Of a stretch of 64,000 nucleotides of DNA, positions 55,258-63,942 are shown piece by piece. This DNA comes from Devosia riboflavina (GTDB taxonomy: Bacteria > Pseudomonadota > Alphaproteobacteria > Rhizobiales > Devosiaceae). How positions within the stretch are numbered: the stretch's first letter is position 1; every line of letters begins with the position of its first letter. The stretch covers positions 1-64,000 of the forward strand of contig NZ_JQGC01000004.1 in NCBI RefSeq assembly GCF_000743575.1. Reading direction: 5' to 3'. The position numbers were made by a program, and so were the translations under genes. The notes beneath the pieces are model-generated. The model saw only the letters and a program-made list of their open reading frames with translations. It did not search any database and was not told the DNA's origin.

Positions 55258-55280
55258 GGCGATTCTGCAAATCTGCATGG

Positions 55281-55329
55281 CTGACCTTCCCATTGCGCGT
55301 TTGTGCCGCAGAGGCCACCGCGCGATAGT
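55281..55329 (+). promoter_or_regulatory. sRNA unit 4 promoter, upstream element half-degenerate
   Basis: CTGACC (55281-55286, left half of the element), TTGTGC (55301-55306), 17 nt, GATAGT (55324-55329). The preceding TGCAAATCTGCATGG matches TGCAAAAATGCATGG before unit 2. Confidence 0.5.
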
Positions 55330-55335
55330 GCTTTC

Positions 55336-55432
55336 GACGGCGGGCAGACGTGGTACCCGCCCCTCCAAGGTCAGCGGCTCTGCCGTAGGCCCCTGGCCCC
55401 ACCCATCCCCTCGGGTGGGGCCTTTTTCTTTC
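55336..55432 (+). ncRNA. sRNA-like unit 4, without the CCTCCTCCC motif
   Basis: About 97 nt with hairpins GGCGGG/CCCGCC (55339-55361) and CGGC/GCCG (55375-55385), and a strong terminator. Only fragments such as CCCCTCC and ATCCCCTC remain of the anti-SD motif. It is a likely diverged copy of the other units, perhaps with a different role. Expression is inferred from promoter and terminator only. Confidence 0.5.
55395..55432 (+). terminator. Terminator of sRNA unit 4
   Basis: Stem GGCCCCACCC / GGGTGGGGCC, loop ATCCCCTC, then TTTTTCTTT. Confidence 0.9.
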
Positions 55433-55528
55433 CCTACCCAGTTGGCTTAGCACCAAATCTGCCCGGCAAATCTTGCCGATCAGCCGATTTAACCGCCAGC
55501 ACACCATTGAAAAACCTATAGAAATTCT

Positions 55529-55545
55529 CGGCACAACCCTTGCTT
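55529..55545 (+). promoter_or_regulatory. Sigma-54-like promoter
   Basis: CGGCACAACCCTTGCTT matches TGGCAC-N5-TTGCW at all but the first base, with GG and GC 10 nt apart. It lies 27 nt before the next gene and just ahead of its AAGGAG. Confidence 0.5.
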
Positions 55546-55571
55546 AACTATTTGCAGCAAGGAGAACCGCC

Positions 55572-56696
55572 ATGGTCGCCGTAACCGCCACCTACTACTC
55601 TGGCTATTCAAGCACCACGTCGAGCCAGACCAGCGCTACGACAGCCAGCACCAGCGCTGCCACGTCCGCAAAGACGTCGACGACGAGCACCTCAACCTCG
55701 GCAACATCAATCACACTTTCGGACGCCGCCAAGGCCGCCCTGGCCGAGAAGTCGTTCGCAAGCGTCATCGCCGACGCCCGCAGCAAGCTGACAAAACTGC
55801 TCGAAGACGCCGGCCGCAAATCGCCCCTGCAGAACGGCGAACTGGCCCTCGACATGTCGAGCCTCGACTCGCGTGAAATCTACGCCATTGCCAGCGACAA
55901 GAGCTTCTCGGCCGAAGAGAGCGAAGCCGCCATGCTCGAAATGCAGCGCCGCTTCGAAGCCGCCCTCGCCGGCCCGCATTCGATCGCGCAGGTCACCGGC
56001 AACTATACCGGCCTCTACAACGCCGCCGCCGCCTTCCTCGACGCCCTTGGCCCCGAGGAAAAGACCAGCGAAGATTGGAAGGCTTCGCGCGACGCGATCA
56101 CCGAAGGCCTCAAGCAGTTGCAGACCGATCCTAAGAAGCTGCCTTCCGCCGGCGAGGACGATCCCGTCGCCACCTATATCAAGCTCGTGGAAACCCGCGG
56201 CACGCTCGATCAGTCCATGGCGACCCTCGCCACCAATGCCCGCACCGCCCTCGACAAGCGCTACGAGGAAATCCACGCCACCGGCCGCATCCCGAGCTTC
56301 AAGCCGACCAGCCCGAGCTATGTCGACCTGTCCGGCCTCTCCAGCCGCTCGCTCTCAGCCATTGTGCTCGACAAGGAAGGTCAGTTCACCTCGCAGGAAG
56401 TCGCCGCCGCCAAATCCCAGCTCCGCACCAAGTCGAGCTCGGTGCTCATGGCCGGCCTCAAATCGGCCTCCCAGTCCACCGACCCCACCGCCTTCAGCCA
56501 GAACGTGATCTCGGCCTTCTCGTCCCTCAGCGCCGAAGAACGCCAGGCCGCCGGCTGGTCTGACCAGCTATACGAAGCCGCTGTCGCCAACTACTCGACA
56601 TCCAACAAGCTACTTGAGATGTTCAACCAGCTCAGCGCCGGCAGCAGCTCCAGCAACACCGGCTCCAGCTTCAGCTTCGCGAGCCTCCTGGGCTAG
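55572..56696 (+). CDS. Unknown Ser/Thr-rich soluble protein
   Basis: The 374-residue protein has about 45 low-complexity Ser/Thr/Ala residues at the N-terminus (STTSSQTSATTASTSAAT), then a helical body with ITLSDAAKAALAEKSF and SFSAEESEAAMLEMQRRFEAAL. The C-terminus is also Ser-rich (SSSNTGSSFSFASLLG). There is no signal peptide. The composition resembles secreted or flagellar-type export substrates of Hyphomicrobiales. A sigma-54-like promoter is consistent with, but does not prove, a flagellar link. AAGGAG lies 7 nt before the ATG. The function is unknown. Confidence 0.85.
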   Translation: MVAVTATYYSGYSSTTSSQTSATTASTSAATSAKTSTTSTSTSATSITLSDAAKAALAEKSFASVIADARSKLTKLLEDAGRKSPLQNGELALDMSSLDSREIYAIASDKSFSAEESEAAMLEMQRRFEAALAGPHSIAQVTGNYTGLYNAAAAFLDALGPEEKTSEDWKASRDAITEGLKQLQTDPKKLPSAGEDDPVATYIKLVETRGTLDQSMATLATNARTALDKRYEEIHATGRIPSFKPTSPSYVDLSGLSSRSLSAIVLDKEGQFTSQEVAAAKSQLRTKSSSVLMAGLKSASQSTDPTAFSQNVISAFSSLSAEERQAAGWSDQLYEAAVANYSTSNKLLEMFNQLSAGSSSSNTGSSFSFASLLG

Positions 56697-56748
56697 GACT
56701 CACCCGCCGGCAACGCCGCCCACGGCGTTGCCCTCACCAGCCCCACTC

Positions 56749-56831
56749 GTCACCCTCGGGCTTGACCCGAGGGCCCTACACTTGCTGAGCCTCAAAAGTG
56801 AAGTGTCCTCGGGTCAAGCCCGAGGATGACG
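56749..56831. repeat. REP-like inverted pair
   Basis: CCTCGGGCTTGACCCGAGG (56754 region) and CCTCGGGTCAAGCCCGAGG (56807-56825) face each other as one large inverted repeat with GTCA...TGAC ends. Confidence 0.65.
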
Positions 56832-56842
56832 GTCAGGGGATA

Positions 56843-58057
<1,215 letters not shown>

Positions 58058-58100
58058 TTAAGCCGAGGCTGGTGTAGTCGAATCCGCCGTTATCGAAAAG

Positions 58101-59168
58101 TCATAACTCGCTCTTCGGCGCCGGTCCCGTGCTGCCCCGCACCACCAGCGGCAATGGCAACACAGTCCGCGCCGCAATCTCCTCGCCATTGAGGATCGAC
58201 GCCACCGCCCGCGCCGCCAATTCCTGGAAAGGTTGCTGCACCGTGGTCAGCGCCGGCAGCGTATCGGCCCCTTCCGGAATCCCGTCGAAACCCACCACCG
58301 ACACGTCCTCCGGCACCCGCCGGCTCTGGCTCTTGAGCCATTCGATAGCAAAAAGCGCCACGCGATCCGACATCGCCAGCACGGCCGTCGGCGGCCGCTC
58401 CATCGCGAACAGCCTCGACATCGCCGCCCACACGGTTTCGCGCTCGGAATCGGTATCGGCATAGGGCACATCCCCTGCGGCAATGCCCGCCGTCGCCAGC
58501 CCCGCCCAATAGCCCTCCACACGATCCCGCACCGTAAGATACGGCGTCGTCATCACCTCTTCGGGCGTCGCACAGCGGTCGTTCCAGCTTTCCCCGATAC
58601 CGAGAATGGCAATCCTGCGGTGCCCCAGCGCCACCAGATGCTCCGCCGCCTGCCGCGCCCCATCCCGGTTGTCGATGCCGACACCAGGCGCATCGACCGT
58701 GCTTTCTTCCAGTCCCAGCGCCACAAAGGGCAACTCACGCTTCTCGGTCTGCCCGATCAGCGCCGGCCCCTCTTCAGCACAGAGCAGGATCAGCCCATCA
58801 ACCAGCGCGCTTTGGATATTCCAGGCCGGCCGCTCACGGTTCATCGCCGAAACGATGGAAAGCCCCGCCCCCTGCTTGTCACATTCGGCGGCAATCGCCG
58901 CCATCATGGTCCGCGCCCACTGGTCCTCGAAAAAATAGGTCAGCGGTTCCGCCGTCGCGACGCCAATGGCATTGACCTTCCCCGCCCGCAGCAGCCGCCC
59001 CGTCAGGCTCGGCCCCGCATAGCCCAGTTCCCTGGCCGCCGCTTCAACGCGCTCGCGCACTTCCTGCCGCACGATATCGGGCCGGTTGAACACATTTGAC
59101 GCCGTGCCCTGCGACACGCCCGCCGCCCGCGCCACGTCCCGAAGACGAACCGGATTGTCTTGAGTCAT
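58101..59168 (-). CDS. LacI-family transcriptional regulator
   Basis: The 355-residue protein has the N-terminal HTH VRLRDVARAAGVSQGTASNVFNR plus hinge (RELGYAGPSLTGRLLRAGK), then a periplasmic-binding-like sugar domain with GHRRIAILGIGES and VSVVGFDGIPEGADTLPALTTVQQPF. The start at 59168 has GGAG 7 nt upstream. Three operator-like palindromes lie upstream. No sugar transporter adjoins it; the nearest divergent gene is a 67-residue ORF. Confidence 0.95.
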   Translation of the reverse strand: MTQDNPVRLRDVARAAGVSQGTASNVFNRPDIVRQEVRERVEAAARELGYAGPSLTGRLLRAGKVNAIGVATAEPLTYFFEDQWARTMMAAIAAECDKQGAGLSIVSAMNRERPAWNIQSALVDGLILLCAEEGPALIGQTEKRELPFVALGLEESTVDAPGVGIDNRDGARQAAEHLVALGHRRIAILGIGESWNDRCATPEEVMTTPYLTVRDRVEGYWAGLATAGIAAGDVPYADTDSERETVWAAMSRLFAMERPPTAVLAMSDRVALFAIEWLKSQSRRVPEDVSVVGFDGIPEGADTLPALTTVQQPFQELAARAVASILNGEEIAARTVLPLPLVVRGSTGPAPKSEL

Positions 59169-59201
59169 GAACATTCTCCGCCCTCCTCGCTATCATAGTT
59201 T

Positions 59202-59297
59202 TTGTATCGGTTCAATTTTCGCTTGACCACGACACGCGAAAGGCGCACATTTGAACCGGTTCAAGAAACAGTCTATTCGAAAATTGAACCGATTCAA
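59202..59297. promoter_or_regulatory. Three LacI-type operators
   Basis: TTGTATCGGTTCAA (59202-59215, 12 of 14 match), TTGAACCGGTTCAA (59251-59264, perfect palindrome) and TTGAACCGATTCAA (59284-59297, one mismatch). Operators 2 and 3 are 33 bp apart, about three helical turns. A promoter TTGACC-N17-CACATT (59223-59251) runs toward the small ORF and is overlapped by operator 2. Confidence 0.82.
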
Positions 59298-59323
59298 CAG
59301 TTTGGCACGAAAGGGACCAAGCC

Positions 59324-59527
59324 ATGATTCCCGCCAGCTATCTCTATAAGGACCTCTATCGCCAGACCTGGCTCGATCCGGATATCGAAAGCGCCATTGC
59401 CCGCCAGTCGACGCACGGCGGCGGCCACCCCATCCGCAACCTCTTTGCGACGCTTCTCGCCCAGGTTCCGGCCCGGCTGCGCCGCCCTGCTCTTGCCCCA
59501 ACCGTGCTCGCCTCAGATCATTGCTGA
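59324..59527 (+). CDS. 67-residue protein under LacI operators
   Basis: The soluble protein has MIPASYLYKDLYRQTWLDPDIESAIARQ and RNLFATLLAQVPARLRRPALAP, rich in Arg and Pro and without membrane segments. AAGGGA lies 9 nt before the ATG. Its position immediately after the operators makes it the only obvious target of the LacI regulator nearby. No family was recognised; it may encode a regulatory or toxin-like small protein, or be part of a reduced locus. Confidence 0.6.
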   Translation: MIPASYLYKDLYRQTWLDPDIESAIARQSTHGGGHPIRNLFATLLAQVPARLRRPALAPTVLASDHC

Positions 59528-59620
59528 GACGGGCAATCCGTCACATTTCTGTAGCGCGTCACAGTCAGACCCCATTTGCGTGGTTCTCTTCCTCATCCTC
59601 AACGATGAGACGCCTATCCC

Positions 59621-59917
59621 ATGCCTCTATTCTCGTCTCGCGGGCGGAAGGGCCTGAAAGTAAAGATGGCCGTGGCCGCTGGCTTCGCCTCGGCACTCGC
59701 CCTTGCCGGAGCATTCCTCGCGGGTGTTACGCCTTCCCTCGCCGCCGATCTCGCTACCCAGCCTGATGCCCAGGTGGCCATCTTCATGGTCCCGCTCACT
59801 ATTCTGATCATGACCATGCTGTTTGAAGTCGGACGCTTCGTCTGGCGCAATCGCATTCCCGCTTCGACGCCGGCGCGCCAGCGTCGCACCGATTGGTCAG
59901 TGGCAAAAACGCGCTGA
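59621..59917 (+). CDS. Small membrane hypothetical protein
   Basis: The 98-residue protein has a basic start (MPLFSSRGRKGLKVK), a signal-like or first helix (about 16-40), a second helix (about 51-70, QVAIFMVPLTILIMTMLFEVGRF) and a basic tail. The absence of an obvious ribosome site lowers confidence. A terminator follows. No family was recognised. Confidence 0.65.
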   Translation: MPLFSSRGRKGLKVKMAVAAGFASALALAGAFLAGVTPSLAADLATQPDAQVAIFMVPLTILIMTMLFEVGRFVWRNRIPASTPARQRRTDWSVAKTR

Positions 59918-59972
59918 TCAATACCGGCGGCATGAAGCCCTCCATGCCGTCTACTCTTCTCCAAAGTCCTTT

Positions 59973-59999
59973 GGCCGGCCCTGTGCCGGCCTTTTTTTC
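59973..59999 (+). terminator. Terminator after the small membrane protein
   Basis: Stem GGCCGGC / GCCGGCC, loop CCTGT, then TTTTTTT. Confidence 0.88.
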
Positions 60000-60002
60000 T
60001 GC

Positions 60003-60416
60003 CTATGCCCCGCGTCCTGGCACCTTGCGCAGCACGACGCCGAGCACCCGCCATCCCTGGCCCGGCTCGTCCATCAACTGATACACGGCCTCATAAAGAT
60101 CCAGGTCCGGCCCCACCAGCTTGACCACCTGCAGCACCACGCCACTCTCGGTCTTTTCGTAGGCGCCAAAACTATGCGAACGCGCTTCAACGATAGGCCC
60201 GTAGCCAGACCGCTTCACATCGGCAAGGAACCGCTCGGGATCGGTATAAGCCTCCCGAAATGTCCCACTGGCGAGACCGAGGGCCACCTCGGCGTCGCCA
60301 CTATGCAGCGCCTCGATTTGCCCGGTGACCGTCGCCTGCCAGGGCGTCGCCTCCTGCGACAATCCCATGCCGCCACTACTCAGCAACAACACCATCACTA
60401 CAAAGAACCGAACCAT
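60003..60416 (-). CDS. DUF4864-like secreted protein
   Basis: The 137-residue protein has a signal peptide (MVRFFVVMVLLLSSGGMGLSQE) and a mature NTF2-like part with QIEALHSGDAEVALGLASGTFREAYTDPERFLADVKRSGYGPIVEARSHSFG (split) and QLMDEPGQGWRVLGVVLRKVPG. It matches DUF4864. The start at 60416 has GGAGG 8 nt upstream. Confidence 0.85.
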   Translation of the reverse strand: MVRFFVVMVLLLSSGGMGLSQEATPWQATVTGQIEALHSGDAEVALGLASGTFREAYTDPERFLADVKRSGYGPIVEARSHSFGAYEKTESGVVLQVVKLVGPDLDLYEAVYQLMDEPGQGWRVLGVVLRKVPGRGA

Positions 60417-60681
60417 GATCATGGCCTCCGCCCGGGTTCGCACCAGCCAAATGCTCGCCCCCAATGTCATCGCTGAACCTCAGGAGACGCCGATCCCATG
60501 CAAATATCTACGTCTTTTGCGCGAAAAAGTTTCAAAGGCGCCATGGCACGTCCGGCAGGGCCTTGAGCCGGTCTTTTTCAGCCTTGCCGCTAAACCGCTT
60601 CGGGTCCACACTCCTTCTACCGATCGACTCTCAGCTCGTTCGGCTGACGGTCGATTGGTCCAACGCAAGGAGGACCTGACT

Positions 60682-61110
60682 ATGATTGTCGACACCATCC
60701 TGCAACTCAAGGGCACGGCCGTTTACACCCTGCGCGACAGCGACACGCTGGGCGACGCCGTTGCCATGCTCAACAGCCACAATATCGGCGCCATCGTCAT
60801 TGTCGGCATGGGCGAAAGCGTCATCGGCATCCTGTCCGAGCGCGATATTGTCCGGCAATTGGGCAACAACCCGTCCGCGGCCCTGGCCAAATCCATCGGC
60901 TCCGTCATGACGCGGGCCGTCGTCACCTGCGACCGCACCACCGCCATTTCCGATGTCATGGAGCGCATGACCCACCGCCGCATCCGCCACATGCCTGTGG
61001 TCGACGGCGACCGCCTCACCGGCATCATTTCCATCGGCGACGTGGTGAAACTCAAGATCGAGGAAGTCGAGCACGAAGCCGAAGTGCTGCGCGAATATAT
61101 CGCCAGCTAG
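60682..61110 (+). CDS. CBS-domain protein
   Basis: The 142-residue protein has two CBS domains (about residues 5-65 and 73-130): DTLGDAVAMLNSHNIGAIVIVGMGESVIGILSERDIVRQL and TTAISDVMERMTHRRIRHMPVVDGDRLTGIISIGDVVKLKIEE. Such stand-alone pairs bind adenosine nucleotides and often act as stress or metabolic sensors. AAGGAGG lies 8 nt before the ATG. Confidence 0.95.
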   Translation: MIVDTILQLKGTAVYTLRDSDTLGDAVAMLNSHNIGAIVIVGMGESVIGILSERDIVRQLGNNPSAALAKSIGSVMTRAVVTCDRTTAISDVMERMTHRRIRHMPVVDGDRLTGIISIGDVVKLKIEEVEHEAEVLREYIAS

Positions 61111-61141
61111 GTACGTGGCATAAATCCCTCCCACCCACAAT

Positions 61142-61212
61142 TGTCACCCCGGCGCAGGCCGGGGCCCATCTTGAGATGTCGGGATGGATCCCGGCCTTCG
61201 CCGGGATGACAA
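61142..61212. repeat. REP-like dispersed repeat
   Basis: GTCACCCCGGCGCAGGCCGG, CCCATCTTGAGATGTCGGGAT and CCCGGCCTTCGCCGGGATGAC form an inverted unit. The left part is shared with 26499-26560. Confidence 0.7.
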
Positions 61213-61236
61213 CCCTTCGAGCAGGGAGAAGCAGCG

Positions 61237-61809
61237 TCAGTAGACGCGGATCGAAGACAGGTTGCGCGACAGATACCGGTTCAACACCGGCTGGCTTTCG
61301 ATGATCCGCTCGCAATAGGACTGAAAACCGCGATCGCGGCAGGCCGCAGCCGACACGTTCCCGGTGATCTCGACCGACGAGAACCGGTTGTCATGCCCAT
61401 AGAGCTTGAGGTCGTTGAAGACCTGCCCCGGCCCCGCACAGAGCGAAGCCCCGGTAAAATTGCGCCCCTCATAGAAGCATACCTGCCCCGGGCCGCCTTC
61501 TGGATAATCCGGGCGCACGAGGAACAGCGGACCCTCGGGCCCAGCGCCAAAGCTCAGCGCTTCGAGGCTCGTCCAGCCCCGCCCGCCATCGCCATCGACG
61601 AGGCACCAGGTCACCTGGCAACGCAGGATGCGAATGGCGCTATCTTCGGCGATCGTACCGACGACGTCATGCGCGGCCCCCGGCCCCTTGCGCAGCGTCA
61701 GATCGACCTGCGCCCAGCCGTGCGAGCCGACATCGGAGTAAGCGACAACAGGAGAAAACAGGGAAAGCCCGATACCGATGGCGAGAGCCAAGCTCTTCAA
61801 GCGCTTCAT
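61237..61809 (-). CDS. Secreted SH3 plus beta/gamma-crystallin-like (I36) protein, copy 1
   Basis: The 190-residue protein has a Sec signal (LKSLALAIGIGLSLFSPVVAYS) and a bacterial SH3 domain (WAQVDLTLRKGPGAAHDVVGTI). The crystallin-like domain has QVCFYEGRNFTGASLCAGPGQVF and DNRFSSVEITGN, similar to peptidase inhibitor family I36. It probably binds peptidoglycan or inhibits proteases (family-level guess). It is a tandem paralogue of the next gene and ends the pair. Confidence 0.85.
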   Translation of the reverse strand: MKRLKSLALAIGIGLSLFSPVVAYSDVGSHGWAQVDLTLRKGPGAAHDVVGTIAEDSAIRILRCQVTWCLVDGDGGRGWTSLEALSFGAGPEGPLFLVRPDYPEGGPGQVCFYEGRNFTGASLCAGPGQVFNDLKLYGHDNRFSSVEITGNVSAAACRDRGFQSYCERIIESQPVLNRYLSRNLSSIRVY

Positions 61810-61880
61810 GGAAAGAGAATCCCCCGTAAAAATCAGCGGGACTGTATCTCGGCGCCGGTCCGGGGCCAAGGCCAAGAAGA

Positions 61881-61912
61881 AAACGGCGCCATACTTTTGT
61901 AAGGCGCCGTTT
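61881..61912 (-). terminator. Terminator of SH3/I36 copy 2
   Basis: Stem AAACGGCGCC / GGCGCCGTTT with a 12-nt loop. On the minus strand it runs into TTTCTTCTT. Confidence 0.78.
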
Positions 61913-61920
61913 CAGGTCAA

Positions 61921-62592
61921 TTAACGGATGCGAACCGAGGCGACATAGTCGTCGAAGTCATTGAGCGAGCTGGCGCTGGTCGTATAGGTGCGGCAGTTGC
62001 GATAGTTCGGCTCCGAGCAAACCTGCACGGCATAGCCGGACTGATTGTCGATCGAGGAAATCCGGTCGGTCCAGTCGCGCAGATCCCTTACGCTGTCGCC
62101 GGCCGAAAGGCAGAAGCTCTGACCGCGGAAATTGGTGCGATCGTAGAAGCAGACCTCGTCATAGACCGGCTCCGGCACCGGCTGGATAACCGGCGGGCGC
62201 GGCGGACGCGGCGGCTGCTGCGGGTTGCCGATACCGATATTCACGTTCGGACCATTCGGGCCGAGGTTGAAGCCGAAGGAAAGCCCCGGCTGGGTCGGAT
62301 TGACCGGCTGGCCACCGCCTGCGGCAAGATAGGTAGCCGAAACCCAACCATCGGGACCCGGCTTCGACACGTAGCACCAGGAGCCCTGGCACTGCTGCAC
62401 GTCGACCTGCTGGCCGCGGCGCACCGTATCGACCACGGCATAATTGGTGCCCGGACCCGAACGCACATTGACATTGCTGGTCACGGTCCCCGGCGCGGCC
62501 TGCGCGGCCGGCAGGAACACGACGACTGCGGTCGTCGCGACGGCAATGGCGGTCGCAACATTGAGCAGGGTTTTGCGGGTATGGCGGTTCAT
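61921..62592 (-). CDS. Secreted SH3 plus beta/gamma-crystallin-like (I36) protein, copy 2
   Basis: The 223-residue protein has a long signal peptide (LLNVATAIAVATTAVVVFLPAAQA), an SH3 domain (TVTSNVNVRSGPGTNYAVVDTVRRGQQVDV, split) and a Pro/Gly/Asn-rich linker (PQQPPRPPRPP). The crystallin domain has EVCFYDRTNFRGQSFCLSAGDSV and WTDRISSIDNQ. It is longer than copy 1 through the linker. An EcfG-type promoter lies about 70 nt upstream. GAGGGA lies 6 nt before the ATG. Confidence 0.88.
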   Translation of the reverse strand: MNRHTRKTLLNVATAIAVATTAVVVFLPAAQAAPGTVTSNVNVRSGPGTNYAVVDTVRRGQQVDVQQCQGSWCYVSKPGPDGWVSATYLAAGGGQPVNPTQPGLSFGFNLGPNGPNVNIGIGNPQQPPRPPRPPVIQPVPEPVYDEVCFYDRTNFRGQSFCLSAGDSVRDLRDWTDRISSIDNQSGYAVQVCSEPNYRNCRTYTTSASSLNDFDDYVASVRIR

Positions 62593-62663
62593 GACTATTC
62601 CCTCTTCCACCACGTCCGGGGGTGACGCTTAAAACCCGGCGCGGAATTTCATTGCGATGCAGA

Positions 62664-62689
62664 AACGGGTCCGGCCTTCAAAGAGTTCC
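62664..62689 (-). promoter_or_regulatory. Candidate EcfG promoter for SH3/I36 copy 2
   Basis: On the minus strand, GGAAC (62689-62685), 17 nt, CGTT (62667-62664). Confidence 0.6.
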
Positions 62690-62823
62690 GGCCCCGAACG
62701 GATTCAAAAGCTTAGGAGACGGCGACCGGTAATGACGTGAAACTTCATAGCCCTGCCCCAGCACCAAAGCGCTTCACACGCCTTTTCGCTCGTCCAGCCT
62801 GAACGCAGTCTGAATGTATTGGC

Positions 62824-63213
62824 TCAGCCTTGCGGGATCACCCGCTTTTGGCCGTTATCGTCAAGAGAAACATAAACGAAGCGCCCCTCGGTAACCTTCT
62901 TGCGGTCATCGAGTTCGTGCCGCCGCACCCAGGCCTCGAGGCCCACGGTGATCGAGGTCCGCCCGATCCGCTCGATCGTCGTATAGACGCAGAGCACGTC
63001 GCCCACTTTCACCGGCGCGATGAACGTCATGGCTTCCACAGCCACCGTCACCACCCTGCCCTTGACCCGCTCGACCGCGGCAATGGCCCCGGCAATATCC
63101 ATCTGGCTCATCACCCAGCCGCCAAAAATGTCGCCCGCCGCATTGGTATCGGCCGGCATGGCCAGGGTGCGGATGGTCAGTTGGCCCAGCGGTTCGCTCA
63201 CGACAGTTTCCAT
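62824..63213 (-). CDS. Hot-dog acyl-CoA thioesterase (YciA-like)
   Basis: The 129-residue protein has the hot-dog pattern ADTNAAGDIFGGWVMSQMDIAGAIAAV (catalytic Asp/Asn region), then VTVAVEAMTFIAPVKVGDVLCVYTTIERIGRTSITVGLEAW. It cleaves acyl-CoA thioesters. The ATG at 63213 overlaps the tdk stop by one base (TGATG), so the two genes are coupled. Confidence 0.93.
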   Translation of the reverse strand: METVVSEPLGQLTIRTLAMPADTNAAGDIFGGWVMSQMDIAGAIAAVERVKGRVVTVAVEAMTFIAPVKVGDVLCVYTTIERIGRTSITVGLEAWVRRHELDDRKKVTEGRFVYVSLDDNGQKRVIPQG

Positions 63214-63809
63214 CACTCAGGTCCTTTCACCGGCCAGCGGCCGACCGCCTCTTCCCAATGCTTGCGGCACAGCGAGAGATAGACGGATTTTTCGATCGAC
63301 ACCTGATCGCCATCGGTCAGCACGCGCCCATCCACGCTCTGCCGCACCACCATGGTCGCCTTGGCGCCACAGGTACAGATCGTGCGAATTTCGCGCATCA
63401 CATCGGCAATGGCCAGCAGTTCCATCGAACCAGGAAAGAGCTTGCCCTGAAAATCGGTGCGCAGCCCGAAGCACATCACCGGAATGCGCAACCGGTCAGC
63501 CACGCGCGCCAGTTGCCACACCTGCTCGCGCTCCAGAAACTGCGCCTCGTCGACAAAGACGCAATCGACCTTGGACTCTTCATGCTGGTCGCGGATCGAC
63601 TGATAAAGGTCATCGCCCGCCGAATAGAGCTCGGCCGGCTCGCTAATCCCAATCCGCGACGAGATCAGCCCGATTCCATCCTCGACATAGAGCGCTGATG
63701 TATAGAGCAGCGGCCGCATCCCGCGCTCGCGATAGTTATAGGCGGCCTGCAACAGCAAGGTGGACTTGCCGGCATTCATAGCGGCATAGGAAAAATAGAG
63801 TTTGGCCAT
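63213..63809 (-). CDS. tdk: Thymidine kinase
   Basis: The 198-residue type II thymidine kinase has Walker A AAMNAGKSTLLL, Walker B VFVDEAQFL, the lid/substrate loop GLRTDFQGKLF and zinc ligands in ICTCGAKA and LCRKHW. It phosphorylates thymidine in the salvage pathway. The start MAKLYF at 63809 excludes 34 non-conserved upstream residues. Confidence 0.96.
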   Translation of the reverse strand: MAKLYFSYAAMNAGKSTLLLQAAYNYRERGMRPLLYTSALYVEDGIGLISSRIGISEPAELYSAGDDLYQSIRDQHEESKVDCVFVDEAQFLEREQVWQLARVADRLRIPVMCFGLRTDFQGKLFPGSMELLAIADVMREIRTICTCGAKATMVVRQSVDGRVLTDGDQVSIEKSVYLSLCRKHWEEAVGRWPVKGPE

Positions 63810-63884
63810 AGTCCGCCCCGGAAGCTGCGGACCTATTTGACCTAGCCGGCGCCCCGGTGCGAGGGTTTTTCCCGACGGTCCACA

Positions 63885-63909
63885 AAAAAGGGCCGCCCGT
63901 GGGGCGGCC
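63885..63909 (-). terminator. Terminator of a minus-strand gene at the right edge
   Basis: Stem GGCCGCCC / GGGCGGCC with loop GTGG. On the minus strand it is followed by CTTTTTT, so it closes a transcript entering from the right edge. Confidence 0.8.
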
Positions 63910-63942
63910 AAGGCCTAGGACCGATCGGCATTCAGCTCAGGC

